Positions 7,103 through 13,514 of a stretch of 13,514 nt of DNA are shown here, piece by piece. This DNA is from Candidatus Moraniibacteriota bacterium. GTDB taxonomy: Bacteria > Patescibacteriota > Minisyncoccia > Moranbacterales > GCA-2747515. Numbering within the stretch: position 1 is the stretch's first letter; each line of letters opens with the position of its first letter. The DNA is taken from contig JALWAF010000042.1 of NCBI GenBank assembly GCA_027016355.1, positions 1-13,514 of the forward strand, written 5' to 3'. The notes below the pieces were generated by a model. The model did not search any database. It saw only the letters and a list, made by a program, of their open reading frames with translations, and was not told the DNA's origin. The position numbers and the translations under genes are program-made.

Positions 7103-8133
7103 CAATGTTCTTTAGTTTCTTTTTCTAATTTATCTGAATTAGCTAAGTCTCTTAATTTTCTATGAGGATGAGCCCAACATAATTGATGATCTTTAAAAAG
7201 ATTGGCATAGGCATTGTAATCATCACTTATTCCTATTAGTTTTTTATCTCCTTGTATTTTTTTTGCTACACCTCTTCCTCTACTTTTTCCAATATTAAAA
7301 ACCACATCTTCATTATCAGTGCCTGTTAATATCCATGCATAATTACCTAATTTACCAGAGTGCACCTTATATGATGTTTCATCCATGTGAATACCTTTTT
7401 GTTTTCTAATACTTTCTTTTAATCTTTCAAATTCAGGTTTTAATGCTTGAGCTTCGCTATTGAGTATATTACTAATTTCTCCTTCTGATAATTTAAAATT
7501 ATATGTATCTCTAAATAGTTTCACTATTTGACTGTAAGATGATTTTAGTAAAATAGCTAGATAAGTAACATACATTTTAGCATTTTTACCAATAACTACT
7601 TTAGTAGAGGGTAAGTTTATAGCATTATGATATTTTCTACACTTACTACAATAACCTTTTTCTACAATGTGTTTTTCAACAATCTTTGAATTACTTTCTT
7701 TACTAGGTAATTCAATATCTTCTTTAAAAAAGATATGTATACTTTTACTTGTTAGCTTTGTGGTACAATCAGGGCAGGTATCTATTGAATGATTAACTTC
7801 CTTGGTAATTTCTGAATCTTTTGGAATATTTCTTTGATAAGAATCTTTAGATCTTTTAGTTTTATCTATCTTTTTATTTGTTTTTGTACACTTTAACTTT
7901 TTCTTTTTTGGCTTAAAAACAATCTTTCTTAATTCTTCTACTTGAAGAGTTAATTTTTCTATCATTTTATCCTTTTGTTGTAAAGTGTTTTCTTGAATAG
8001 CTAAGGCTTTTTCTAATAACTCAATTCTTGTTTTTAGTTGAGATTCTCTTTTTTCTAGTAATGTATTTTTTTGTGATAACAAAGCATTTAATTCGCGAAG
8101 TCTAAAAACTTCTTTCTCTGATATTTTTTGCAT
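7084..8133 (-). pseudogene. Truncated IS66-family transposase (TnpC)
   Basis: The frame shows a leucine-rich coiled coil (about 10-70), a basic linker (75-100), and the IS66 zinc-finger (C120-x2-C123 and C162-x2-C165). The start of the DDE domain follows, with the first Asp in HMDETSYK (D251), the second in GISDDYNAYA (D304 or D305), and CWAHPHRKLRDLA (319-331). IS66 transposases usually run to about 450-530 aa and carry the catalytic Glu further on. Here residues 345-349 (KPVPK) and the stop come from the right end of the inserted IS5-family element, so the Glu is missing. Even with the IS removed, only about 8 further codons look plausible before unrelated repeats begin. It should be inactive. 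The start at 8133 has an A-rich leader and no SD. Confidence 0.88.
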
Positions 8134-8202
8134 TTTGTTTTTTTGATTTCTAACATCTATAGGTTAACATTTTTTTGAGGTTTTGTTTAGGAGTGTGAGG
8201 GA
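7103..8202 (-). mobile_element. Remnant of an IS66-family element (solo tnpC type)
   Basis: The truncated tnpC and the leader up to the stop of the cohesin-like gene are what remains. There is no room for tnpA or tnpB upstream, as expected for the ISBst12-like branch that carries only tnpC. I could not find a matching inverted repeat on the far side of the IS5 insertion, so the distal end is lost. The proximal boundary between 8134 and 8202 is not defined. Confidence 0.5.
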
Positions 8203-10428
8203 TTACTTACGAATCTTGCGTAGTTTTTTGTATTTTTTAATCATTTTTCTATATTTGTAAAACAATATTATACACACAATAGTAAGAATTATGATAATAA
8301 GCACACAAAACCATGGGCATTTCATATGGCGTGTAACTTCAAAATCTGACAAAAATTTTGATTTTATAATATAATCGTCACGTGATAGAGAAACTGCAGA
8401 TACTTTATGTATACCGTTTGGAAAAATATTTGCCATTTCTATGCGCCATTTACCATCATCATCTGATAGACCTGTCACAATTATTGGCTCTGATTCAATT
8501 AAAAGTGTTACTTTTGTGTTTGGTGTAGCAGTTCCTTCAAAAATAACAATATCATCTTGTACGATAATAGATAGATTTGTGTCAGATGAAACATCAAATT
8601 CATTAATTTTTGTGAGTGTAATGTTAGATATTTGTGTATTAGCAATACTTGAGCCTGCTTTTAATATATCCACCACATCACTATCTTTTTTGATAAAATC
8701 TTTTAAAGCATTACAATTTTCATATTTTATAATAGTTTTTGTATTTTTTTTATCATCACATTTTTTATCATCACATTTTTCACATTTTTCACATGGCTGA
8801 CAAACTTCACAAGTCCCATTCACGCCAGTAGCCAATCCAAAAGAAACTTGTGTGGAAGCATTTCCACTAAAATCCCTAGCATTAACTATAACCTCTAAGG
8901 CGTATTCGAGAGAAAAATCATCGACTGCATCAATTGTTATAAAATAATCTGCTGGCGTACCTGTATATGTAAATTGATTAGTCCCACTACTAGTGTATTC
9001 AATACCATCTACAATAGCACTAACCGTATCAATATCTACACCCACACCACTATCAGTACAATGAAACGTCACATTATCACTAGTGCCCATATTTACAACA
9101 TTTGGCGTTGGTGTAAAAAGTTTACAAACCGGACCAATCGTATCAGCCGTTGTAAAAGTATATGAATCATGCTGATGATTTACTGTTGGACATCCATAAT
9201 CATCTACATCAATAGTTACGGTTACTACAGTATTTTCTGGGAAATCATCAACAGGATCTATAGAAATTGCGTAATCATAAACATTTCCGTAATCATTTAC
9301 GCTAATTGGGTTCGCTGATAATTCACTACTCGCCGTTGTGTACGTTTGTGTTCCCCAATCAGGAGCTGAAACAGTTACTTGCAATGTTGATATATCAACA
9401 CCTGTACCAGCATATCCACCAGGATTTGCAACATCTCTTATATTAAAAATTATATTATCATCCTTACTTACACCTACCGCAGAGTCATTTGGATTTTTAT
9501 TATAAATTTCAGCTGAATCATTGTCTGATTCTGTATCAAAGCTATAATTGTAATTATTTAAAGTGTGCACCGTAGGGTTTCCTAAATCTGAAACCGAAAT
9601 ATCCACTGTATAATTTTCACAATAATATAAATTATTTGTCGGATTCAAAGTTGTATCACAATAAGGAACACGATTAGCATTTGTGGTATGACAATTGTGT
9701 GAAATTTGTCCACTACCAGCAGTATAATTAGTTATTCCCCAATTAGCTCCTGTTAAACTTTCAGTTAAACTAGAAAAATCAACTCCAGCATCATCATCAT
9801 TTAAACGATGTAGAATATTGGAAATTACTTGAACATCAGTAGCTCCATTAGCTGGATTTTCATTATTAACGTAGGGAATATCATTATCATCGGCAAAATG
9901 CAGAGTATAACTATCAGCATGTTCTAAAATATCATTTCCACTTCCATATTCTGCTAAATTTGTGTCTGTGGTATTTCCAACAGTAAACTCAAAATCTAAA
10001 TCATAATCTCCACCACCGTCCAACACAGTAAAGTAAAAATGTGCAAAGCTATCATTACCATTGTATGGATGTCCTGGATTATTATAAGCTCCTAAAGTAA
10101 TTTTATTACTGGTTACATGGTTATTAGGATAATTATCATATTGTGACGCTGGATAAATTGTGGTTGCCGCTGTAGAACAATCATCATTTACAATGGCAAT
10201 TCTAGAATTATCATAATTTATTTCCAAATCAGCACCTCCTGTATCATGTCCATCAGTATCCAATAACACATCTACTCGTACACATCTACCATGATAAAAT
10301 TCATTACCACTCCCACCCTGGCCCTCTGGCACACTAAAAGTAAAGGACGTATCAGCACTGGCAACTTGTACACAAGTAAAAAATATTATTACAAAAAACA
10401 AACTCTTCAAAAATCTTCTATTTAACAT
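8203..10428 (-). CDS. Membrane-anchored cohesin-like surface protein (741 aa)
   Basis: Residues 1-25 form a signal peptide (cleavage near VASA-DT). Residues 27-180 resemble a cohesin: an RVDVLLDTDGHDTGGADLEINYD strand pair, an ITLGAYNN stretch, then a FAHFYFTVLDGGG-type strand. Three related Ig/cadherin-like repeats follow (about 186-300, 305-428 and 433-533). They share NPxxxAxxV or related openings, GVDxSxL, WGxxxYT and xDDFxxxxxVTVxxDVxD. A Cys hinge (540-557) contains CxxC steps. A Big-like domain (about 629-695, EGTATPNTKVTL) precedes a membrane helix (about 704-723) and an 18-residue basic cytoplasmic tail. Many Asp residues fit a Ca-dependent extracellular protein. It starts 32 nt after the dockerin-like gene, so the two should be co-transcribed. 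The predicted role is a surface receptor for dockerin-bearing proteins. The cohesin call rests on pattern only. Confidence 0.78.
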   Translation of the reverse strand: MLNRRFLKSLFFVIIFFTCVQVASADTSFTFSVPEGQGGSGNEFYHGRCVRVDVLLDTDGHDTGGADLEINYDNSRIAIVNDDCSTAATTIYPASQYDNYPNNHVTSNKITLGAYNNPGHPYNGNDSFAHFYFTVLDGGGDYDLDFEFTVGNTTDTNLAEYGSGNDILEHADSYTLHFADDNDIPYVNNENPANGATDVQVISNILHRLNDDDAGVDFSSLTESLTGANWGITNYTAGSGQISHNCHTTNANRVPYCDTTLNPTNNLYYCENYTVDISVSDLGNPTVHTLNNYNYSFDTESDNDSAEIYNKNPNDSAVGVSKDDNIIFNIRDVANPGGYAGTGVDISTLQVTVSAPDWGTQTYTTASSELSANPISVNDYGNVYDYAISIDPVDDFPENTVVTVTIDVDDYGCPTVNHQHDSYTFTTADTIGPVCKLFTPTPNVVNMGTSDNVTFHCTDSGVGVDIDTVSAIVDGIEYTSSGTNQFTYTGTPADYFITIDAVDDFSLEYALEVIVNARDFSGNASTQVSFGLATGVNGTCEVCQPCEKCEKCDDKKCDDKKNTKTIIKYENCNALKDFIKKDSDVVDILKAGSSIANTQISNITLTKINEFDVSSDTNLSIIVQDDIVIFEGTATPNTKVTLLIESEPIIVTGLSDDDGKWRIEMANIFPNGIHKVSAVSLSRDDYIIKSKFLSDFEVTRHMKCPWFCVLIIIILTIVCIILFYKYRKMIKKYKKLRKIRK
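8746..8793. repeat. Tandem DNA repeats encoding the Cys hinge (2 x 15 bp and 2 x 9 bp)
   Basis: TTTTTTATCATCACA occurs twice in tandem (8746-8760 and 8761-8775), followed by two tandem TTTTTCACA (8776-8784 and 8785-8793). Read on the minus strand they encode CEK-CEK-CDDKK-CDDKK. Every unit is a multiple of three, so copy-number change would lengthen or shorten the hinge without breaking the frame. Confidence 0.8.
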
Positions 10429-10460
10429 AAGTTTAATTTTTAAATTAAATGATAATACTT

Positions 10461-11207
10461 TTAATCTCCTATAACTGCATAATTATTAACAGTTTTTGTC
10501 ATATCTAGTGAATTAACTTGCCCATTTTCATCTACATCAGCTCTCTCATCAGAAACTCCACTATCATTAATTGCCCACCGTGAAGTGAGATATGTTACAT
10601 CTACTGAATTTACCATATTGTCCCCATCTGGATAGCTACCATTAACATAAACATCACCACAAAGTAATTTTTCCGTTCCAGCAAAAGTAAAATCTATATT
10701 ATTAGTGCCACCAGTTAAAGTTACATTATTGAGCCGCTTCCTTAAATGAGCATAGCCTTTTACTGCAATATCATAAGTTCCCGGGGAAATATCAGTCAAA
10801 ACTAATCCTGTATAATGTCCATTATTATCCGTATCATAATAAGAGTAACTGTGAAGTGGAATTGCCCCACCAATTGCATAAATATCTATAATAACCCTGG
10901 TACTATCATTTCCAACTGCTGGAATCCTTTTCTCTGGAATTACTGTAAAATCAATAACAACATCAGCGTCATCTGGATATAAATGACCATGTCGAATATG
11001 ATAGTTAGCACTATTTGATTCATCTACTGTTACATCCCCTACCTGTTGTTGATTGATTGTATAATTATTAGATTGTGACTTTTGTCCGCCACTATTGCCA
11101 GAATTAAGGGGATCAATCGCATAATTAGTTGACGAAATCGCCCACACTCCAATAGGAACCATGAGAAATACTACTCCAATTATAAGATACTTGTGATTAA
11201 CTAACAT
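10461..11207 (-). CDS. Secreted dockerin-like domain protein (248 aa)
   Basis: Residues 1-23 form a signal peptide (GVWA-IS). Three N-Y motifs follow (STNYAI about 26-31, SNNYTI 46-51, SANYHI 66-71), a spacing seen at the N-terminus of many CPR exported proteins. Residues 84-178 form a beta-rich pre-dockerin module with VIPEKRIP, GTYDIAVKGYAHLRKRL and NVTLTGGTNNIDFT. Residues 183-246 look like a type I dockerin. The second Ca loop is canonical (D224-x-D226-x-N228-G-x-V-N-x-x-D235). The first keeps GDV...D194-x-D196...VNSVD203 but has about six inserted residues. The gene has its own extended -10 promoter and precedes the cohesin-like gene by 32 nt. It probably acts outside the cell, bound to a cohesin. 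No enzymatic domain is visible. Confidence 0.82.
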   Translation of the reverse strand: MLVNHKYLIIGVVFLMVPIGVWAISSTNYAIDPLNSGNSGGQKSQSNNYTINQQQVGDVTVDESNSANYHIRHGHLYPDDADVVIDFTVIPEKRIPAVGNDSTRVIIDIYAIGGAIPLHSYSYYDTDNNGHYTGLVLTDISPGTYDIAVKGYAHLRKRLNNVTLTGGTNNIDFTFAGTEKLLCGDVYVNGSYPDGDNMVNSVDVTYLTSRWAINDSGVSDERADVDENGQVNSLDMTKTVNNYAVIGD

Positions 11208-11233
11208 AACATGACTAACATATGATATATTTC

Positions 11234-11242
11234 ATTATACCA
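11234..11242 (-). promoter_or_regulatory. Extended -10 promoter for the dockerin/cohesin operon
   Basis: The minus strand carries TGGTATAAT, a perfect extended -10 (TG-n-TATAAT), in the 48-nt gap between the laccase-domain gene and the dockerin gene. Transcription would start near 11227, about 20 nt before the ATG. No good -35 is seen, which is normal for extended -10 promoters. Confidence 0.55.
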
Positions 11243-11255
11243 TACACCATTAAAA

Positions 11256-11975
11256 TTAGTGCATTCCAACAATTGTAATCATAGCACTGAATGAATTCCC
11301 ACCATGCCTACGAGCTGAAAAAAAGTCATTATTATTGAATGTACACAACCCACTTGTTTTTATATTATTATTATCCACTTCACATTCAATAATTTGATCG
11401 TGAATAATCTGTTCTAAATCAATTTTTATTTTATCAATTGTACTTCCTTTTACAATATAACGGTCTTGATTATATTTGCCAAATTCTTTAAGCATTTCTT
11501 TAAATCCAAAGTCAAAATTTTCCTGTGAAATTCCTGGTCCTACTTCTATTTTGATTTTCTTTAAATCTGCACCAATCCTTTCCATTGTGGCTAAAGTATT
11601 TGGTATAATCTTTGTAACAATGCCTCTCCATCCAGCGTGTACGAGTGCAATTATCTTTGCATTTGGTTCATACATCACAACAGGAAAACAATCCGCTGTA
11701 GTAATAGATAAAAAAACATCTTTTTCTTTTGTTGCCAATGCATCAACTGTTTTATAATAATGTTTATAATTATTATCTACAACCTCTACTACATCACTAT
11801 GAGTTACACATGCATTCGCAACTCTTTTATAATCAATATTTATTTTTTTACAAAACTCTTTTCTATTTTCAATTGCATCAATATCTTTTTGCATGCCCCT
11901 AATCTTCATATTTCCATCTTTTTTTTCTGACATTACTGCAAGCACATCATCATATTGTTCAAAAAATTTATACAT
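11256..11975 (-). CDS. Laccase-domain protein of the YfiH/PgeF (polyphenol oxidase) family
   Basis: At 239 aa this is a normal length for the family. The metal ligands are all visible: H59 (in ACVTHSD), C96 (in ITTADCFPVV) and H113 (in LVHAGWRG). So are the GPGIS turn (147-150) and the C-terminal CTFNNNDFFSARRHGG block (211-225). Members are cytosolic Zn enzymes. Purine nucleoside phosphorylase and adenosine deaminase activity has been reported for bacterial and human (LACC1) homologues, and the E. coli protein has been linked to peptidoglycan composition (PgeF). Which activity applies here cannot be read from the sequence. The start lies 9 nt after the tgt stop, so the two form an operon. 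The gene has an A-rich leader and no SD. Confidence 0.88.
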   Translation of the reverse strand: MYKFFEQYDDVLAVMSEKKDGNMKIRGMQKDIDAIENRKEFCKKINIDYKRVANACVTHSDVVEVVDNNYKHYYKTVDALATKEKDVFLSITTADCFPVVMYEPNAKIIALVHAGWRGIVTKIIPNTLATMERIGADLKKIKIEVGPGISQENFDFGFKEMLKEFGKYNQDRYIVKGSTIDKIKIDLEQIIHDQIIECEVDNNNIKTSGLCTFNNNDFFSARRHGGNSFSAMITIVGMH

Positions 11976-11984
11976 TTATTTTAA

Positions 11985-13103
11985 TTATTTTTTTATTTTT
12001 AACTTCTCCATTAGTTTTACATAAAATCTCAAATTGTGCAAAGTTGCCATTTGACCTCCAAGTGGTTCGCCAACACGAAATAAATGATGAATATATGCAC
12101 GTGTATAATGTTGGCATGCATAACAATCACACTCTTCATCAATTGGCATAAAATCATCTTTAAACTTCGCATTGGAAATATTCATTGTGTCATAAAACTC
12201 TCCACTTTCATCCATATTTGTGTAATTATGCACAAATAACCTGCCGTGTCGTCCCTCACGTGTCGGTATCACACAATCAAACATATCCCATCCAACATTG
12301 TGGCACCTTACAATATCCTTAGGCGTCCCAATACCCAGAGCAAATCGTGGCTTATCATTTGGCATAAATGATGCAGTTTTTTCAATAATTTCTGCCATAA
12401 ATTCTTCATTTTTATCAACATGTCTACCTCCAAAACTATATCCATCAAAACCAATTTCAATAAGGGCATCTGCACACCTTTTGCGCAAACGCACAAACGG
12501 ACCACCTTGCACAACTGCAAAAAGTAGTGGCCTAGTGCCATCATCAAACTTTCGCTTTTTAACTTGCTTTTCAAATTCTACTTTACACCTTTTAGCCCAA
12601 CGAATCGTTCTCTCTACTGCGTCCTCAATTTCTGATTCTGGCACGTCATTTGGACGAGGGTCGTCAAGTAAAACCATCATATCCACACCTAAATCAAATT
12701 GAATCTGAATTGATTTTTCTGGTGTAAGTAAATATTTAGAACCATCTAACACACTTTTAAAAACTGCACCTTCTTCTGTAATTTTACCCAATTTTGAATT
12801 TTTGTGTATCAAAGAATAAACCTGATAACCTCCACTATCAGACAATAGCGGCCCATCCCAACTCATCATCTTGTGTGCTCCACCAAATTTTTGCATAAGT
12901 TCCATACCTGGTTGTAAAAGTAAATGATAAGTATTTACCACCATGGGGTGTACTCCTACACTTTTTAACTGCTCATTAGTAATTCCTCGCACACTAGCGC
13001 GCGTTGCATCTGGCATAAAAAACGGAGTTGCAATATTACCTCTGCGAGTTTTCAAAACGCCTGTTCTACTATTATTCTTTTCTTGTTTAATTTCAAAATG
13101 CAT
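11985..13103 (-). CDS. tgt: Queuine tRNA-ribosyltransferase (tRNA-guanine transglycosylase)
   Basis: This cytosolic enzyme swaps guanine-34 of tRNAs with GUN anticodons for preQ1 (or queuine) in queuosine formation. At 372 aa it has full family length. Visible signatures are LLSDSGGYQVYSL (general base D89), VVQGG (198-201), YSFGG (222-226) for base binding, DMFDCVIPTREGRHG with nucleophile D276, and the zinc site C325, C327, C330 and H356. The usual LMGVGTP motif is ALGIGTP here, a mild change. No other queuosine gene (queC, D, E, F, A or G) lies in the window, so precursor salvage or a distant locus is needed. It is the first gene of a pair with the laccase-domain gene. The ATG at 13103 starts the typical MHFEI-like N-terminus, without an SD motif. 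Confidence 0.96.
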   Translation of the reverse strand: MHFEIKQEKNNSRTGVLKTRRGNIATPFFMPDATRASVRGITNEQLKSVGVHPMVVNTYHLLLQPGMELMQKFGGAHKMMSWDGPLLSDSGGYQVYSLIHKNSKLGKITEEGAVFKSVLDGSKYLLTPEKSIQIQFDLGVDMMVLLDDPRPNDVPESEIEDAVERTIRWAKRCKVEFEKQVKKRKFDDGTRPLLFAVVQGGPFVRLRKRCADALIEIGFDGYSFGGRHVDKNEEFMAEIIEKTASFMPNDKPRFALGIGTPKDIVRCHNVGWDMFDCVIPTREGRHGRLFVHNYTNMDESGEFYDTMNISNAKFKDDFMPIDEECDCYACQHYTRAYIHHLFRVGEPLGGQMATLHNLRFYVKLMEKLKIKK

Positions 13104-13223
13104 AAAAAATATATTATTTCAATAATTCATACTATCATCAAAATCCTAAAATGTCGATAAAAAACCTTCTCACCGCATTTACAGCAAGAATGTTTAACTT
13201 CAAAATTTCAGAATACAAAAATC
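13104..13223. other. Intergenic region between the HAD fragment and tgt
   Basis: No clear gene, terminator or strong promoter is visible. On the minus strand the last 30 nt before tgt are nearly pure A/T (ends TATTTTTT before the ATG). A short unstarted frame reading HSCCKCGEKVFY is discussed among the rejected items. Confidence 0.5.
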
Positions 13224-13514
13224 TTAATTTATAATAAATTCCAGTAATGCATTACTACTATAAAAATTCTTATTTGCCTTTTTTACAAGTGGCTCTCTTT
13301 GAATATTTCCCCAAAAACCCCAAAACTCATCCGCCACACCACTTTTTTTGATAAGGTAGTCACTATTGCCATCTCCTACACAGATGACTTTTTATGTAAA
13401 TGTTTAGATTTAATATCTCTCACTACTTCAACTTTACCATTGTTACTAATTAATTTATTATCATTATCAAATCCGATAACAATGCCCTTATCTTTAATAA
13501 ATTTATTAGCAAAG
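13224..13514 (-). pseudogene. C-terminal part of a HAD-superfamily phosphatase, cut by the window edge and frameshifted
   Basis: In one frame the minus strand from the window edge reads FANKFIKDKG...DIKSKHLHKK and then hits TAG at 13376-13378. In the -1 frame, starting right after HLHKK, it continues as VICVGDGNSDYLIKKSGVADEF...LLEFIIN with a TAA stop at 13224-13226. The VGDGxxD box is the last HAD catalytic motif (Mg-binding Asp), and the part after it looks like phosphoserine-phosphatase-type (HAD-IB) proteins. The shift falls at an A5 run (13389-13393 on the plus strand as T5). One extra A would restore a continuous protein, so either the gene is broken or one base was lost in sequencing or assembly. 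The N-terminal part, with the DxDxT motif, is outside the window. Confidence 0.75.

Noticed and set aside
12298..12702. Plus-strand ORF of 134 codons opposite tgt
   Set aside because: It is a shadow frame of the highly conserved tgt gene.
13140..13205. Minus-strand frame reading KHSCCKCGEKVFY, like a small zinc ribbon
   Set aside because: It has no ATG before a stop, is only about 23 codons from stop to stop, and lies in an A/T-rich gap. A 27-codon plus-strand frame also covers it. Neither is supported.
1..13514. CRISPR array, tRNA or rRNA genes
   Set aside because: No evenly spaced direct repeats with unique spacers, no cloverleaf-like stretch and no rRNA-like segments were seen. The only tandem repeats are the short hinge-coding ones at 8746-8793.

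Overview
This AT-rich window (about one third G+C, judged by eye) most likely comes from a Patescibacteria/CPR bacterium, perhaps of the Parcubacteria group. The clues are the secreted beta-rich and Cys-rich surface proteins, the N-x-Y-x-I and pre-dockerin sequence motifs, A/T-rich leaders with no Shine-Dalgarno motif at any of seven starts, and long ORFs that end only in TAA or TAG. In-frame glycines use GGN, so nothing calls for UGA recoding. The lineage is an inference from pattern recognition, not from a search. Every gene I accept lies on the minus strand, so transcription runs from high to low coordinates.

Right end (about 11.2-13.5 kb) is housekeeping. It holds the C-terminal part of a HAD-family phosphatase that runs off the window and carries an apparent 1-nt frameshift, then tgt (tRNA-guanine transglycosylase) and, 9 nt downstream, a YfiH/PgeF-type laccase-domain protein.

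Middle (8.2-11.2 kb) is a two-gene surface unit behind its own extended -10 promoter. The first gene encodes a secreted protein ending in a dockerin-like Ca-binding domain. The second, 32 nt downstream, encodes a membrane-anchored protein with an N-terminal cohesin-like module, three related Ig/cadherin-like repeats, a CxxC hinge, a Big-like domain, one membrane helix and a basic tail. Together they look like a minimal receptor/ligand pair for attaching a protein to the cell surface.

Transposon region (about 6.0-8.2 kb): a solo IS66-type tnpC gene is cut by a complete 1,017-bp IS5-family element with 19-bp terminal inverted repeats and a CAA target duplication. Removing the IS and one CAA restores the IS66 reading frame for a few codons. 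Beyond that the IS66 gene runs into unrelated repeats and a hairpin, so it had a second truncation. The IS5 transposase is split over two frames at an A8 run.

Left end (0.25-5.9 kb) is a single 1,887-codon ORF behind a good sigma70-like promoter. It reads like three secreted proteins joined in frame: two homologous units of signal peptide, beta domain and membrane helix, then a third unit with its own signal-peptide-like helix and a long array of Cys-rich repeats. I regard this polyprotein-like layout and the cohesin/dockerin pair as the two most interesting observations.
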